Shown here: piece after piece, positions 8,377 to 17,097 of the stretch
Numbering within the stretch: the first letter of the stretch is position 1
Layout of the letters: every line of letters begins with the position of its first letter
Assembly: GCF_001591805.1 (NCBI RefSeq)
Contig: NZ_BCVP01000016.1
Span: 124,001-188,000, forward strand
Length of the DNA: 64,000 nucleotides
Source of the DNA: Neobacillus novalis NBRC 102450
GTDB taxonomy: Bacteria > Bacillota > Bacilli > Bacillales > Cytobacillaceae
Direction of reading: 5' to 3'
Position numbers and translations under genes: made by a program
The notes under the pieces: generated by a model
Told to the model about the DNA's origin: nothing
The model's input: only the letters and a program-made list of their open reading frames with translations
The model's database searches: none

Positions 8377-9153
8377 ATGGCTGAAGCTATTAAGATAAGT
8401 ATTCAAAACGGAATTGGTGCTATTTCTTTCAGTCGTCCAGAGAAGTTGAACTCACTTTCAACCGATTTAGTAGAATCTCTTACTGAAGCAATGTTAAGCC
8501 TGGATAAAAATGCCGAAGTCAAAGTGGTTCTCCTATCAGGCGAAGGGAAATCTTACTGCGCCGGAGGAGATTTGGAAACCATCATGCAGTTTACGAAACC
8601 CGATGAAATCGCCAATTATCTGCAAAAGGCTATTAACCTAACAAGAATCATTCTGAATATGGAGAAATATGTGATTTCTGCTGTCCATGGATATGCTGCT
8701 GGAGCCGGGTTTAGTCTTGCACTAGCTTCCGATTTTATTGTCGCTGACCGCTCAGCGAAGTTTGGGTTAAGCTTTGTGAATCTGGGAGTGATTCCTGATC
8801 TTGGCTTAATGAAGTTATTATCGGAACGAGTACCAATGGCCATTGCCAAGGAATGGATTGTTTCCGGTAAGATTGTTGGAATGGAAGAGGCAAAGAACTG
8901 GGGCATCGTCAATAAGGTGGTGGAAGGTGATTTGCTTCAGGAAGCAAGTGAATTTGCCCAGGTGATCTTAAAGGGACCGCCAGTAAGTAATAAATATGTA
9001 AAAAAGATGCTGAATCATTCTGTCCAACTCCCTTGGGAGGCTTTTTTAGAGCAAGAAATCATGGTTCAAGCTCACCTATTAGCAACGGAAGATATTCAAG
9101 AAGGATTGAACGCTTTCCTTGAAAAACGTGCTCCAGAATTTAAGGGGATTTAA
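8377..9153 (+). CDS. Enoyl-CoA isomerase/hydratase family protein (PaaG-like, no hydratase glutamates)
   Basis: A 258-residue crotonase-fold protein with YCAGGDLETIM and HGYAAGAGFSLALASDF. Neither hydratase glutamate is present: the first site reads FSLAL (Ser) and the second FGLSFVNLGVIPDLG (Phe), with an Asp after the Pro in place of the usual Gly. An Asp in this region and loss of both glutamates are seen in isomerase-type members such as PaaG and enoyl-CoA delta-isomerases. A double-bond shift of an unsaturated acyl-CoA is therefore the likeliest reaction. It follows the true crotonase after an 81-base gap and has a GAAGGGAGAGG site. Confidence 0.82.
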   Translation: MAEAIKISIQNGIGAISFSRPEKLNSLSTDLVESLTEAMLSLDKNAEVKVVLLSGEGKSYCAGGDLETIMQFTKPDEIANYLQKAINLTRIILNMEKYVISAVHGYAAGAGFSLALASDFIVADRSAKFGLSFVNLGVIPDLGLMKLLSERVPMAIAKEWIVSGKIVGMEEAKNWGIVNKVVEGDLLQEASEFAQVILKGPPVSNKYVKKMLNHSVQLPWEAFLEQEIMVQAHLLATEDIQEGLNAFLEKRAPEFKGI

Positions 9154-9202
9154 CCGGAATAAAAATTAAGACATAAAACAAAGCAGAATGGGAGGGATTT
9201 AA

Positions 9203-10063
9203 ATGTCGCTTAAAAAGATCGGAGTGATTGGGGCCGGGAGCATGGGAACGGGAATCGCCCAAGTAGCTGCCTGTGCTGGCTTCCAAGTTATCTTATCTGA
9301 TTTACAACAGGAATTTTTAAACAAAGGTATCGGCAGTATTCGCAAAAGCTTAGAGAAGCTGTCAGCTAAAGGGAGAATTAATGACTCAGTTGGAACAATA
9401 ATGGATCGGTTGATAGCAACCACTAGCTTAGCAGATTTGAAGGAAGCTGACATAGTTTTCGAGGTTATCATCGAGAATATCGATAAAAAGAAGGAGCTAT
9501 ACAGCGAGATTGATCAAATTTGCAAACCGGACACGATTTTTTGTTCCAATACATCCGGTTTGAGCATAACCGAAATGGCATCAGCCACCAAGCGGCCAGA
9601 TCGAGTTATTGGCACTCACTTTTTTAACCCAGTACCAATAATGGAACTGGTCGAAATTACCCGCGGCAATGATACCTCGGATGAAACCTATCTGATAGCC
9701 AAAGATTTATGTGAAACCTTTGGTAAAAAGACGATAACAGTTAACGAAGCACCTTTGTTTGCAGTTAACCGAATTTTGGCGCCAATGATTAACGAGGCAA
9801 TCTTTGTTCTTCGAGAAGGGATTGCCAGCAAGGAAGATATTGACCTGGGGATGAAACTAGGGGCAAACCACCCGATTGGTCCGTTAGCTTTGGCAGACAT
9901 GATTGGACTGGACGTGCTGCTGATGGTTATCGATACCCTTTACGAAGAAACAGCTGATTCCAAATACCGCCCTGCACCGTTATTGCGCAAACTAGTTCGG
10001 GCAGGCCACTACGGCCGGAAAACAGGCCGCGGTTTCTATGAATATGAAGAATTACAAAAATGA
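9203..10063 (+). CDS. hbd: 3-hydroxybutyryl-CoA dehydrogenase
   Basis: A 286-residue protein of usual family length. It has the NAD-binding [21 protein letters not shown], the catalytic His in [16 protein letters not shown], and the C-terminal domain motifs [29 protein letters not shown] and [13 protein letters not shown]. It oxidises (S)-3-hydroxyacyl-CoA, typically 3-hydroxybutyryl-CoA, with NAD(P)+. It ends the rightward cluster and is followed by a strong terminator. Together with the crotonase at 7513 it gives a standard lower beta-oxidation segment; a thiolase is absent from the window. Confidence 0.93.
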   Translation: MSLKKIGVIGAGSMGTGIAQVAACAGFQVILSDLQQEFLNKGIGSIRKSLEKLSAKGRINDSVGTIMDRLIATTSLADLKEADIVFEVIIENIDKKKELYSEIDQICKPDTIFCSNTSGLSITEMASATKRPDRVIGTHFFNPVPIMELVEITRGNDTSDETYLIAKDLCETFGKKTITVNEAPLFAVNRILAPMINEAIFVLREGIASKEDIDLGMKLGANHPIGPLALADMIGLDVLLMVIDTLYEETADSKYRPAPLLRKLVRAGHYGRKTGRGFYEYEELQK

Positions 10064-10113
10064 ACGTAAATAACTTCAATGTCGTTGATCTAGGAACTGA
10101 GGATTATAGATAA

Positions 10114-10160
10114 AACGTAAATAACTTGCGAGAAACCGCAACTTATTTGCGTTTTTTTTT
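10114..10160 (+). terminator. Rho-independent terminator of the CoA-thioester cluster
   Basis: The arm AACGTAAATAACTTGCG pairs with CGCAACTTATTTGCGTT with few mismatches, followed by a run of T. It lies 50 bases after the stop of the 3-hydroxybutyryl-CoA dehydrogenase gene. Confidence 0.85.
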
Positions 10161-10271
10161 GGCTATTATCTTACATTTTCCCATAGCCGATATATTGTAC
10201 TATTCGCCGATAAAATCAAAATGTAGGAATACTAGAATATTGCAAGCCTGCTTTTCCTGCTGAAATTTCCG

Positions 10272-10325
10272 ATTCGCAAATAAAATGGGTAGATTCGCAA
10301 ATAAGTGATGATTATTCGCAAATAA
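10272..10325. repeat. Three 12-bp direct repeats ATTCGCAAATAA at 21-bp period
   Basis: Identical copies start at 10272, 10293 and 10314. The spacing of two helical turns would put all three on one face of the DNA. No promoter can be placed with confidence, so a protein-binding role is only a suggestion; a member of a dispersed intergenic repeat family is the main alternative. Confidence 0.75.
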
Positions 10326-10476
10326 ACAATAAATTCAAGCCATTTTCTTATGTAAAAACCGCAAAACAATCCTAAAAAAGGGTGTAACTCATTTTGAAAC
10401 ACTTCTTTGGAAGTTATTTTTTGCAAAATCACAAATAAAGTGGGAATCCAGTTGGATCCCCACCGAAAAAGCACTA

Positions 10477-11820
10477 TTATTCTACTGTAACCGATAACGA
10501 TTTAACTAAAACCGATGGAGATCCAATCGGTGAAAGCGGAAACGTTAAATCAGAGCCAATTTCCTCGACATCCTGCAATAATTGATAATAGTTACCTGCA
10601 ATCGTCATTAAATTAACCGGGTATTGAACCTTACCATCTGCAACATAGAACCCGCTTGCAGCAAGTGAAAAGTCACCTGAAACTGTGTTTGCTCCTGAAT
10701 GCAAGCCAGATAGACTTGTAATCAAAATACCTTCGCCCATGGTAGCGAGCAAATCTTCGAAGGAGAGCTCGGAAGGTTCAATATATAGATTAGATGGACC
10801 CACCTTGACAGCACTTTTATAGGAATCCTTATGGGCATGGCCAGTAGTTTCAGCTTGCTCTTTTTTTGCTGTTTTTTGATTGTGAAGTAAGGATTGCAGC
10901 ACACCTGATTCTACTAATGTAAGTTTCTTAGTTGCAACCCCTTCACTGTCAAACGTCCTGGTGGCAAGACCATCTTCAAGGAATGGGTCATCAACAATGG
11001 TAATCTTTTGATTTGCTATCTGGCTACCCAGCTTATCCTTTAAGGATGAAATCCCTGCCTGTGTATTTTCCGCTGAAAAATTTGACGAGTATGTTGCCAA
11101 AAGACTTGCTGCAGCATCATTTCTCAAAAGCACCGGATATTCTTTGCTCTCGATATTCTTCGAACCTAATTGAGAAAGTGCTTCTTCAGCGGCCTTTTTG
11201 GCGATTTCCTTTGCATTTAAGTTATGGAAGTCTTTAGATACTGTAAATTCAAATGATGTTTTTGTTTCCTCGCCGTCCTTCACAATCGCTTCCACGATGG
11301 CATACAAATAATTCATTTCATCCGATAATGACAAACCTTTATTATTTGAAAGAGATCGCGAAACCGATTCTGTCCGAATCATGCAATAGTCGGTCGCAAC
11401 AATTCTTGGATCTAATGCGAGTAATTCACGTTCCACATCTTTAATAAATTGTATTTTTTCAGGAATGGTTATCTCATTTAAGGCTGTAGAGAAAAAGTTT
11501 CCATGCTCATAGTGACTGCTGCCGGAAAAGATTTCTTCACTATCTTCATCATTTATAATCAACGTGTTTTCTTTCGCGTTATCCAACAAGAAGGGGATGG
11601 AGGCATCGTCGATTTTTTCGGTATAGGCATAGCCCATTTTTCCATTAAATATCCCACGGAAGGAAACGCCGCCGTCTTCGGCAATTTCATATTGATCAAT
11701 TTCCCCTTTGAATATTTGGCAGCCAAATACTTCTTTCTTTTCATAATAGATTTCAACATCCGTAAAACCGCTGGCTAGTGCCGCACTAAATAGGTTCGCT
11801 TGAAATTCCTGTATATTCAT
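10477..11820 (-). CDS. pmbA: TldE/PmbA-type metallopeptidase partner subunit
   Basis: A 447-residue protein of the TldD/PmbA family, recognised by DVEIYYEKKEVFG near the N-terminus, the central GLSLS segment and the C-terminal LYIEPSELSFEDLLATMGEGILITSLSGLHSGANTVSGDFSLAASGFYV arrangement. TldE lacks the metal-binding motif and forms a heterodimer with TldD, which has it. The pair degrades unfolded peptides and matures some modified peptides. The start at 11820 is chosen because AAGGGGG lies just upstream and the protein then begins MNIQEFQ; the longer frame from 11931 overlaps tldD. Only 4 bases separate it from the tldD stop, so the two form one leftward operon. Confidence 0.9.
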   Translation of the reverse strand: MNIQEFQANLFSAALASGFTDVEIYYEKKEVFGCQIFKGEIDQYEIAEDGGVSFRGIFNGKMGYAYTEKIDDASIPFLLDNAKENTLIINDEDSEEIFSGSSHYEHGNFFSTALNEITIPEKIQFIKDVERELLALDPRIVATDYCMIRTESVSRSLSNNKGLSLSDEMNYLYAIVEAIVKDGEETKTSFEFTVSKDFHNLNAKEIAKKAAEEALSQLGSKNIESKEYPVLLRNDAAASLLATYSSNFSAENTQAGISSLKDKLGSQIANQKITIVDDPFLEDGLATRTFDSEGVATKKLTLVESGVLQSLLHNQKTAKKEQAETTGHAHKDSYKSAVKVGPSNLYIEPSELSFEDLLATMGEGILITSLSGLHSGANTVSGDFSLAASGFYVADGKVQYPVNLMTIAGNYYQLLQDVEEIGSDLTFPLSPIGSPSVLVKSLSVTVE

Positions 11821-11824
11821 GCAC

Positions 11825-13213
11825 TTATTCCCCCTTTGTCCCACCGACGGTAATTTCGCTAACACGGATCGTTGGCTGTCCGACGTTAACCGGAATACTT
11901 CCACTAAGCGAACCGCACATTCCAGCCCCATGTCCTAAATTATTTCCGACCATATCGACAAGCTGCAAGGTTTTAGGTCCATTTCCGATTAAGGTTGCCC
12001 CTTTTAATGGCTTACCGAGCTTACCGTTTTTGACCTCATACGCTTCCATAACCGTAAAGTTATAATCACCTGTAGCCGGGTTAACCTGACCGCCGCCCAT
12101 ATATTTGGTATAAATACCATGTTCGGTATTGGCGATGATTTCTTCAGGTGTTGATGTTCCTGGGGCAATATACGTATTTGTCATCCTCGAGGTCGGCGCA
12201 AAGCGGAAGGATTGTCTTCTCCCCGAACCAGTCGATTCCATGCCCATTCGTCTTGAATTAAATTTATCAATTAAATAGCCTTTGAGAATACCATTTTCAA
12301 TAAGAACATTTTTGCGCGCCTTTTCGCCTTCATCATCCATATTGATGGAACCCCATTCATTTTGAATCGTGCCGTCATCGATATAGGTAACAATGGACGG
12401 TGCAACCTTTTCGCCAATGCGGTTCGCAAACACAGAGTTGTCTTTCGCAACAGCGGTAGCCTCTAATCCATGGCCACAGGCTTCATGAAAAATAACGCCG
12501 CCGAATTCATTATCGATAATCACAGGGAATTTCCCGCTTGGACATGGGCTTGCGTCTAACATCGTCACAGCAATTCTGGCTGCTTCATTCGCATAATGGT
12601 CGATATTTAAATTCTCAAAAAATTCAAAGCCTTGATGGGCGCCCGGTCCATGAAAACCTGTTTCCATTTGGTTATCACGCACTGCTACTGCCTGAATCGC
12701 CAGCCTTGAACGCACTCGTTTGTCTTCGGCAAATTTCCCTTCTGAATTGGCAATCAGGACATTTTGTTCTTCATCCATGTAACGGACCGTAACCTGTGAA
12801 ATACTAGAATGGTAGTTTTTTGCCGTATCATAAGCATTTTTCATGATCGATGCCTTGCGGGATTTATCGACCTCTTGCGGGTTGAGGTGGATAGGATGGA
12901 TGTTTTCGACTGACTCGTGAACAAAAGGGGCCAGCTGAATGATTGATTTCCCGCTAATCGCCTGTGCGGCATTTTTAGCTGCTTTCAGAAGACCTTCTTT
13001 ACTGTGATCGGTTGTATAGGCGTAGACGCTTTGCAATCCTTTAAAAACACGGATGCCAATCCCAAAATCACGCCCGGAAAGGCAGGTTTCAATTTTTCCA
13101 CTCTGCAAGGTAAAGTTATTCGTAAAACGATCCTCGACGAAAATCTCCGAAAAATCCCCGCCAGTTGATAAAGCCGCTGTTAGTACGTCTTCAATTAATG
13201 ATTGGCTTAGCAT
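11825..13213 (-). CDS. tldD: TldD-type zinc metallopeptidase
   Basis: A 462-residue protein of normal TldD length. The metal motif HEACGHGLEA is present, along with SGRDFGIGIRVF near the N-terminus, GSGRRQSFRFAPTSRMTNTYI, and MCGSLSGSIPVNVGQPTIRVSEITVGG at the C-terminus. In characterised pairs TldD holds the catalytic metal and cleaves peptides threaded into the cavity formed with TldE, whose gene follows immediately. No peptide precursor or modification enzyme is visible next to it, so a general peptide-turnover role is more likely here than ribosomal-peptide maturation. Confidence 0.93.
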   Translation of the reverse strand: MLSQSLIEDVLTAALSTGGDFSEIFVEDRFTNNFTLQSGKIETCLSGRDFGIGIRVFKGLQSVYAYTTDHSKEGLLKAAKNAAQAISGKSIIQLAPFVHESVENIHPIHLNPQEVDKSRKASIMKNAYDTAKNYHSSISQVTVRYMDEEQNVLIANSEGKFAEDKRVRSRLAIQAVAVRDNQMETGFHGPGAHQGFEFFENLNIDHYANEAARIAVTMLDASPCPSGKFPVIIDNEFGGVIFHEACGHGLEATAVAKDNSVFANRIGEKVAPSIVTYIDDGTIQNEWGSINMDDEGEKARKNVLIENGILKGYLIDKFNSRRMGMESTGSGRRQSFRFAPTSRMTNTYIAPGTSTPEEIIANTEHGIYTKYMGGGQVNPATGDYNFTVMEAYEVKNGKLGKPLKGATLIGNGPKTLQLVDMVGNNLGHGAGMCGSLSGSIPVNVGQPTIRVSEITVGGTKGE

Positions 13214-13441
13214 TTTAGACCTCCCTGATTCTTTTTAATAATATAAAGATTCTGATTTTTTAAGTTAGAATCTGCCTATGGGATGATACCTATTTATCAT
13301 ACAACATTTTTCTTCATTATGGTTAATTTTACCTCTGAAGGATTGCTTTAACCATCAAAACGGACATCCGTTATTGATGCCCGAGTTTAGATTGAGTGAT
13401 TACGTTGGTGACTTGGCAGATTAACTAGCGCCACTTGTTGG

Positions 13442-14278
13442 TTATTGCTTTAGTTTTTTGATTATCACAGCTTCGATGGTTTTCCAAGGCAGGATCGTTT
13501 TTAGAAACAGATTTTTCTTTACACTTTTTCCAATCGGATATCTAAGAGCTGGAGATTTCTGCTGTGAGGCAATTTGAGCAATTAATTTAGCCACTTCAAT
13601 GGGATTGCCATGTTCTGCTTTTCCGGTTTCCATTTCTTTTAGCATACTCTCCATATAGGATAAATAGGGTGAATCAGCATGGTTTTCCATCTGGTCGACG
13701 CTAGACCAAATATTGGTTTGATACGATCCCGGCTCGATTATTGACACATCAATCCCAAAAGGTTTGAGCTCAAGTCTTAAGCTTTCGCTATAACCTTCAA
13801 GCGCATGCTTGGATGATGTATAAGCAGATAAACCGGGAAATCCGATTCTCCCGCTAATGCTGCCCATGTTGATAATTCTGCCTTGGTTTCTAGTTCTCAT
13901 AAATGGAAGGACTGCATTGGTCACAGCAATCACACCAAAGAAGTTGGTTTCAAATTGCCGCCGGTAATCTTCTAGTGAAAGCTCCTCGCTAAATCCTCCC
14001 AGTGCAAAACCCGCATTGTTTACCAGCACATCTACAGATGGATATTCAAATAGAATTGTTTTAAAGTTATCAATAGTATCAGCCGATGTGACATCAAGTG
14101 GTTGAATATGAATGAATTCAGCCACATTGTTTTCTTTAGCACGTTCTATTAATGGTTTCGCTTTATTACTATCTCTCATTGTCGCAATGACTGTAAAGCC
14201 TTTCAATGCCAGTTCGATGACGCACAACAAACCAAAGCCGCTCGAGGACCCCGTAACGATAGCCGTTTTTTTGCTCAT
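13442..14278 (-). CDS. Short-chain dehydrogenase/reductase of unknown substrate
   Basis: A 278-residue classical SDR with AIVTGSSSGFG for NAD(P) binding, NNAGFALGG, GSISGRIGFPGLSAYTSSKHALEGY with intact Ser, Tyr and Lys, and EPGSYQTNIW. The GFPGLSAYTSSKHALEG form and the long C-terminal tail place it near the 17-beta-hydroxysteroid/retinol dehydrogenase-like SDRs that many bacilli carry without a known substrate. It stands alone, leftward, between tldD and the divergent C-S lyase gene. No neighbouring gene hints at its role. Confidence 0.85.
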   Translation of the reverse strand: MSKKTAIVTGSSSGFGLLCVIELALKGFTVIATMRDSNKAKPLIERAKENNVAEFIHIQPLDVTSADTIDNFKTILFEYPSVDVLVNNAGFALGGFSEELSLEDYRRQFETNFFGVIAVTNAVLPFMRTRNQGRIINMGSISGRIGFPGLSAYTSSKHALEGYSESLRLELKPFGIDVSIIEPGSYQTNIWSSVDQMENHADSPYLSYMESMLKEMETGKAEHGNPIEVAKLIAQIASQQKSPALRYPIGKSVKKNLFLKTILPWKTIEAVIIKKLKQ

Positions 14279-14491
14279 GACTTCTCCTTAAAAAATTCCT
14301 TTTATCTTTATTAAACCTTAATACAGAGGGGATTGTATAGGAAAATTATGATTCTACTTTTTTAAAGCAAAAAAGGATGCGGTCGTTAGATACGATTAAA
14401 AATGGAAGGGTTCTCCAAAATAGGTTAGGATATTAATTAGGGAGACAAAATAGCCTTAGAACTGTAAATCATAAAGGAAGGTGGAATTGGC

Positions 14492-15682
14492 ATGAAATAT
14501 AATTTTGATGAAATGATCAATCGGCGGGGGACTTATTCCATTAAGTGGGATGGCGGACAGTTATTAAAGGATATGGGTTTTACTGAACGATATGATGAAG
14601 ATACCATCCCGTTATTTACAGCGGATATGGATTTACCAGTACCGCAGCCATTAATAGATGCCTTACATAAAACCGTTGATCATCGAATTTTTGGGTATTC
14701 TATATTTCCCGAAGAGTATTTTGAGGCAGTGCAACATTGGTTTAAAAAGAGGCATGATTGGGAGATTAACAAGGAAGAGATTATCTATAGCCCTGGAACC
14801 GTTCATGCTTTGAATGTTGCGGTGCGCGCATTTACCAATCCGGGGGATGGAATCATTATCCAACGGCCCGTTTATCCGCCATTTACAGCTTCGATTGAAG
14901 CTAACGGCAGAGAACTCATCAATAATCCACTTATCTGTGATGAAAAAGGGTATTATCATATCGATTTTTCCGATTTTGAAGCGAGGGCAAAAGAAGAACG
15001 GACAAAAATGTTCATCTTATGTAACCCGCATAATCCAACCGGAAGAGTCTTTAATGTGAACGAGTTAAGAAAATTAGCCGATATTTGTGCAAAAAATGAT
15101 GTGCTTATTGTTGCAGATGAAATTCACGGAGATCTAGTTCGACGTAATCAATCCTTTATTCCAATCGCAAAAGTCGTTGATGATGTAGATCCTATTATTA
15201 CATTTACAGCGATCAACAAGACGTTTAATCTTGCCGGACTTCATTGTACAAATGTGATTATCTCAAATCCAGAACTTAGGCAAACATTCAACAGTGTAAT
15301 GGGCATGCATTTACCATCCCCTTTTACCGTTTCAGCACTTATCGCGGTATACAATGAGGGTGAAGAGTGGTTGGAGCAGCTAAAGGAATATATTGATGGG
15401 ACGATGGAATGGGTAGTCAAGTTCCTAGCAGAAAGAATGCCGAAAGTGAAAGTGAGAATCCCGGAGGGGACCTATATTATGTGGCTAGATTTTAGTGAGT
15501 ATCGTCTCACTCCTGAAGATGTCCATGATCGGATTTATAACAAAGCGAATGTTTTACTGGAGGACGGAAAAATGTTTGGCGAGGAAGGGTTAATGTATCA
15601 ACGAATTTGTATCCCATCACCGCGACCGATGATTAAAGAAGCATTTGAACGGATTGCAAGGGAATTTGCAGGTATCAGCTAA
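14492..15682 (+). CDS. patB: PatB/MalY-type cystathionine beta-lyase (C-S lyase)
   Basis: A 396-residue PLP enzyme of aminotransferase fold type I. It starts with FDEMINRRGTYSIKWD, has FTADMDLPVPQPLIDAL, FGYSIFPEEY, CNPHNPTGRVF, and AINKTFNLAGL holding the PLP lysine near residue 240. These motifs are typical of Bacillus PatB and MalY, which cleave the C-S bond of cystathionine or cysteine conjugates to give pyruvate, ammonia and a thiol. The GAAGGTGG site upstream supports the ATG. It is monocistronic and faces the spore-protein gene across a shared terminator. Confidence 0.9.
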   Translation: MKYNFDEMINRRGTYSIKWDGGQLLKDMGFTERYDEDTIPLFTADMDLPVPQPLIDALHKTVDHRIFGYSIFPEEYFEAVQHWFKKRHDWEINKEEIIYSPGTVHALNVAVRAFTNPGDGIIIQRPVYPPFTASIEANGRELINNPLICDEKGYYHIDFSDFEARAKEERTKMFILCNPHNPTGRVFNVNELRKLADICAKNDVLIVADEIHGDLVRRNQSFIPIAKVVDDVDPIITFTAINKTFNLAGLHCTNVIISNPELRQTFNSVMGMHLPSPFTVSALIAVYNEGEEWLEQLKEYIDGTMEWVVKFLAERMPKVKVRIPEGTYIMWLDFSEYRLTPEDVHDRIYNKANVLLEDGKMFGEEGLMYQRICIPSPRPMIKEAFERIAREFAGIS

Positions 15683-15742
15683 GGGATGTCCCGGTCTTGA
15701 TAGAGGGTGAAGGGAATACAGGTGCCTGTCCACAACGAAAAA

Positions 15743-15769
15743 GGGTGACCCAATAATCTTGGGACACCC
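15743..15769. terminator. Bidirectional terminator between patB and the spore-protein gene
   Basis: GGGTGxCCCAA pairs with TTGGGxCACCC around a short loop. The hairpin lies between two convergent genes. It is preceded at 15719 by GGTGCCTG, a partial copy of the palindromic repeat found elsewhere in the window. Confidence 0.7.
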
Positions 15770-15787
15770 TGATTCTGAAATCCCAGG

Positions 15788-15982
15788 CTATTTACCCTGT
15801 TGATTTCGTAATGATTGTTCAGCATAGGAGACAAGACGTTTTGTCATTTCGCCGCCAACTGAACCGTTTGCTCGTGCGGTCGTATCAGCACCAAGCTGAA
15901 CTCCAAACTCGCCCGCAATTTCTTCTTTCATTTGATCCAGAACATTGTCTGCACCCGGAACCAAAAGTTTGTTTCTAGCCAT
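15788..15982 (-). CDS. Alpha/beta-type small acid-soluble spore protein
   Basis: A 64-residue protein with the full family pattern: [37 protein letters not shown]. The EIAGEFG stretch corresponds to the site cut by the germination protease GPR, and [12 protein letters not shown] to the DNA-binding C-terminal motif. These proteins coat spore DNA in an A-like form and give UV and heat resistance, and they are amino-acid stores during germination. Expression would be in the forespore under sigma-G, although no convincing sigma-G promoter could be placed. A GGGAGTGA ribosome site is present. It is direct evidence that the organism sporulates. Confidence 0.95.
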   Translation of the reverse strand: MARNKLLVPGADNVLDQMKEEIAGEFGVQLGADTTARANGSVGGEMTKRLVSYAEQSLRNQQGK

Positions 15983-16086
15983 GATCCATCACTCCCGCCG
16001 AAGTTTTTTGAGCAATTAAAAAATTGCTCGTATATACTTTGTCCTATTTAACAATACTGATTCGTTTCAAAAAAGCGTACTATTAA

Positions 16087-17061
16087 TTAGTTCAACACAT
16101 CTGTATTAATCAAGTTCTTAGGACGTTTACCCGTTAATCCTGCCAGCAAATTCTCGACTGCAAGCATGGCCATTTTTAGTTCGGTTTCATAGGTGGATGA
16201 CCCGATATGTGGAGTGGTCACAACATTAGCAAACTGAAGCAGGGGATGATCCGGTTTTATCGGCTCAGTTGGGTATACGTCTAAGGCAGCGCCATGAATT
16301 TCGTTAGTTCTTAATGCCTCGATCAGCGCCTTTTCATCAACTGTTTTTCCACGCGAGCCATTGACAAAAATACAGGATTTTTTCATCAATTTAAATTCTC
16401 GTTCGCCAATTAAATTCTCTGTTTCAGGTGTAAGCGGGGTCATTAGGCAAACAAAATCGGATTCCTTTAGCAATGTATCAAGGTCACAGTATGCAGCATG
16501 ATATTTTTCCTCGGCCTCCAAGTTACGAGTGCGATTATGGTATAAAATATTCATATCAAAGCCGAAATGCCCACGTTTAGCGATGATTGAACCGATTTTC
16601 CCCATGCCAATGATCCCTAATGTTTTATGATGGACATCGACTGCATATTGTTCGGTCGTTAAATGCTGCTTCCAATCGCCAGCCTTTACGAAGTGATCAA
16701 GCTCTGGAATACGCCGTGCCGCCGCAAGGAGTATGCCAAAGATGGCATCGGCCGTTGTATCTTCTAGAACTCCAGGGGTATGAGTCCCCATAACGCCGCA
16801 CTTTGTCATCTCTTCAATTGAGAGATTGTTATAGCCCGTGGAATTATTCGCAACAATTTTTAAATTCGGAGCCCGGTCCAGTAATTCTTTATCAACCGGG
16901 AGTGCAAGGCCGACAATCCCTTCAGCCTCTTGGAGGGCCTTTAAAAAATTCGAGTCTGTTTTTGGGTTAATCCCTTCAAAAATTTCTACATCAAAGGTGT
17001 CATCTAATTTTTCAAAGGCTTCAGTTAATACAAAGTTATAGGCAATAATTTTTCTGTTCAT
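16087..17061 (-). CDS. D-isomer-specific 2-hydroxyacid dehydrogenase (glyoxylate/hydroxypyruvate reductase-like)
   Basis: A 324-residue protein with the D-2-hydroxyacid dehydrogenase layout: NNSTGYNNLSIE, HTPGVLEDTTADAIFGILLAAARRI, the NAD-binding LGIIGMGKIGSIIAKRG, MTPLTPETENLIGEREF, FVNGSRGKTVDEKALIEAL and DVYPTEPIKPDHPLLQFANVVTTPHIGS with the catalytic His. It would reduce a 2-oxoacid such as glyoxylate or hydroxypyruvate with NAD(P)H. It follows the PucR-type regulator by 36 bases on the same strand, so that regulator probably controls it. Confidence 0.9.
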   Translation of the reverse strand: MNRKIIAYNFVLTEAFEKLDDTFDVEIFEGINPKTDSNFLKALQEAEGIVGLALPVDKELLDRAPNLKIVANNSTGYNNLSIEEMTKCGVMGTHTPGVLEDTTADAIFGILLAAARRIPELDHFVKAGDWKQHLTTEQYAVDVHHKTLGIIGMGKIGSIIAKRGHFGFDMNILYHNRTRNLEAEEKYHAAYCDLDTLLKESDFVCLMTPLTPETENLIGEREFKLMKKSCIFVNGSRGKTVDEKALIEALRTNEIHGAALDVYPTEPIKPDHPLLQFANVVTTPHIGSSTYETELKMAMLAVENLLAGLTGKRPKNLINTDVLN

Positions 17062-17097
17062 TAGGAGTGAGCTCCTCTCGCTTTATCCTTTATCCGT

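Larger units (their letters stand above)
10064..10476. other. Intergenic region with terminator and 21-bp-phased ATTCGCAAATAA repeats
   Basis: No convincing gene lies here. The first half holds the terminator of the CoA cluster. The second half holds three copies of ATTCGCAAATAA at 10272, 10293 and 10314, exactly 21 bases apart, and a variant ATTCGCCGATAA at 10202. The same CGCAAATAA word also appears inverted inside the terminator stem (10144-10152). A leftward open frame at 10232-10474 has no family resemblance and is treated as chance. Confidence 0.7.

Noticed and set aside
10202..10325. Regular repeats suggesting a CRISPR array
   Set aside because: Repeats are only 12 bases with 9-base spacers and no cas genes are near; CRISPR repeats and spacers are each more than 20 bases.
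10232..10474. Leftward 80-codon frame between the CoA cluster and pmbA
   Set aside because: It covers the phased repeats, has no recognisable domain or good ribosome site, and a composition expected from AT-rich intergenic DNA.
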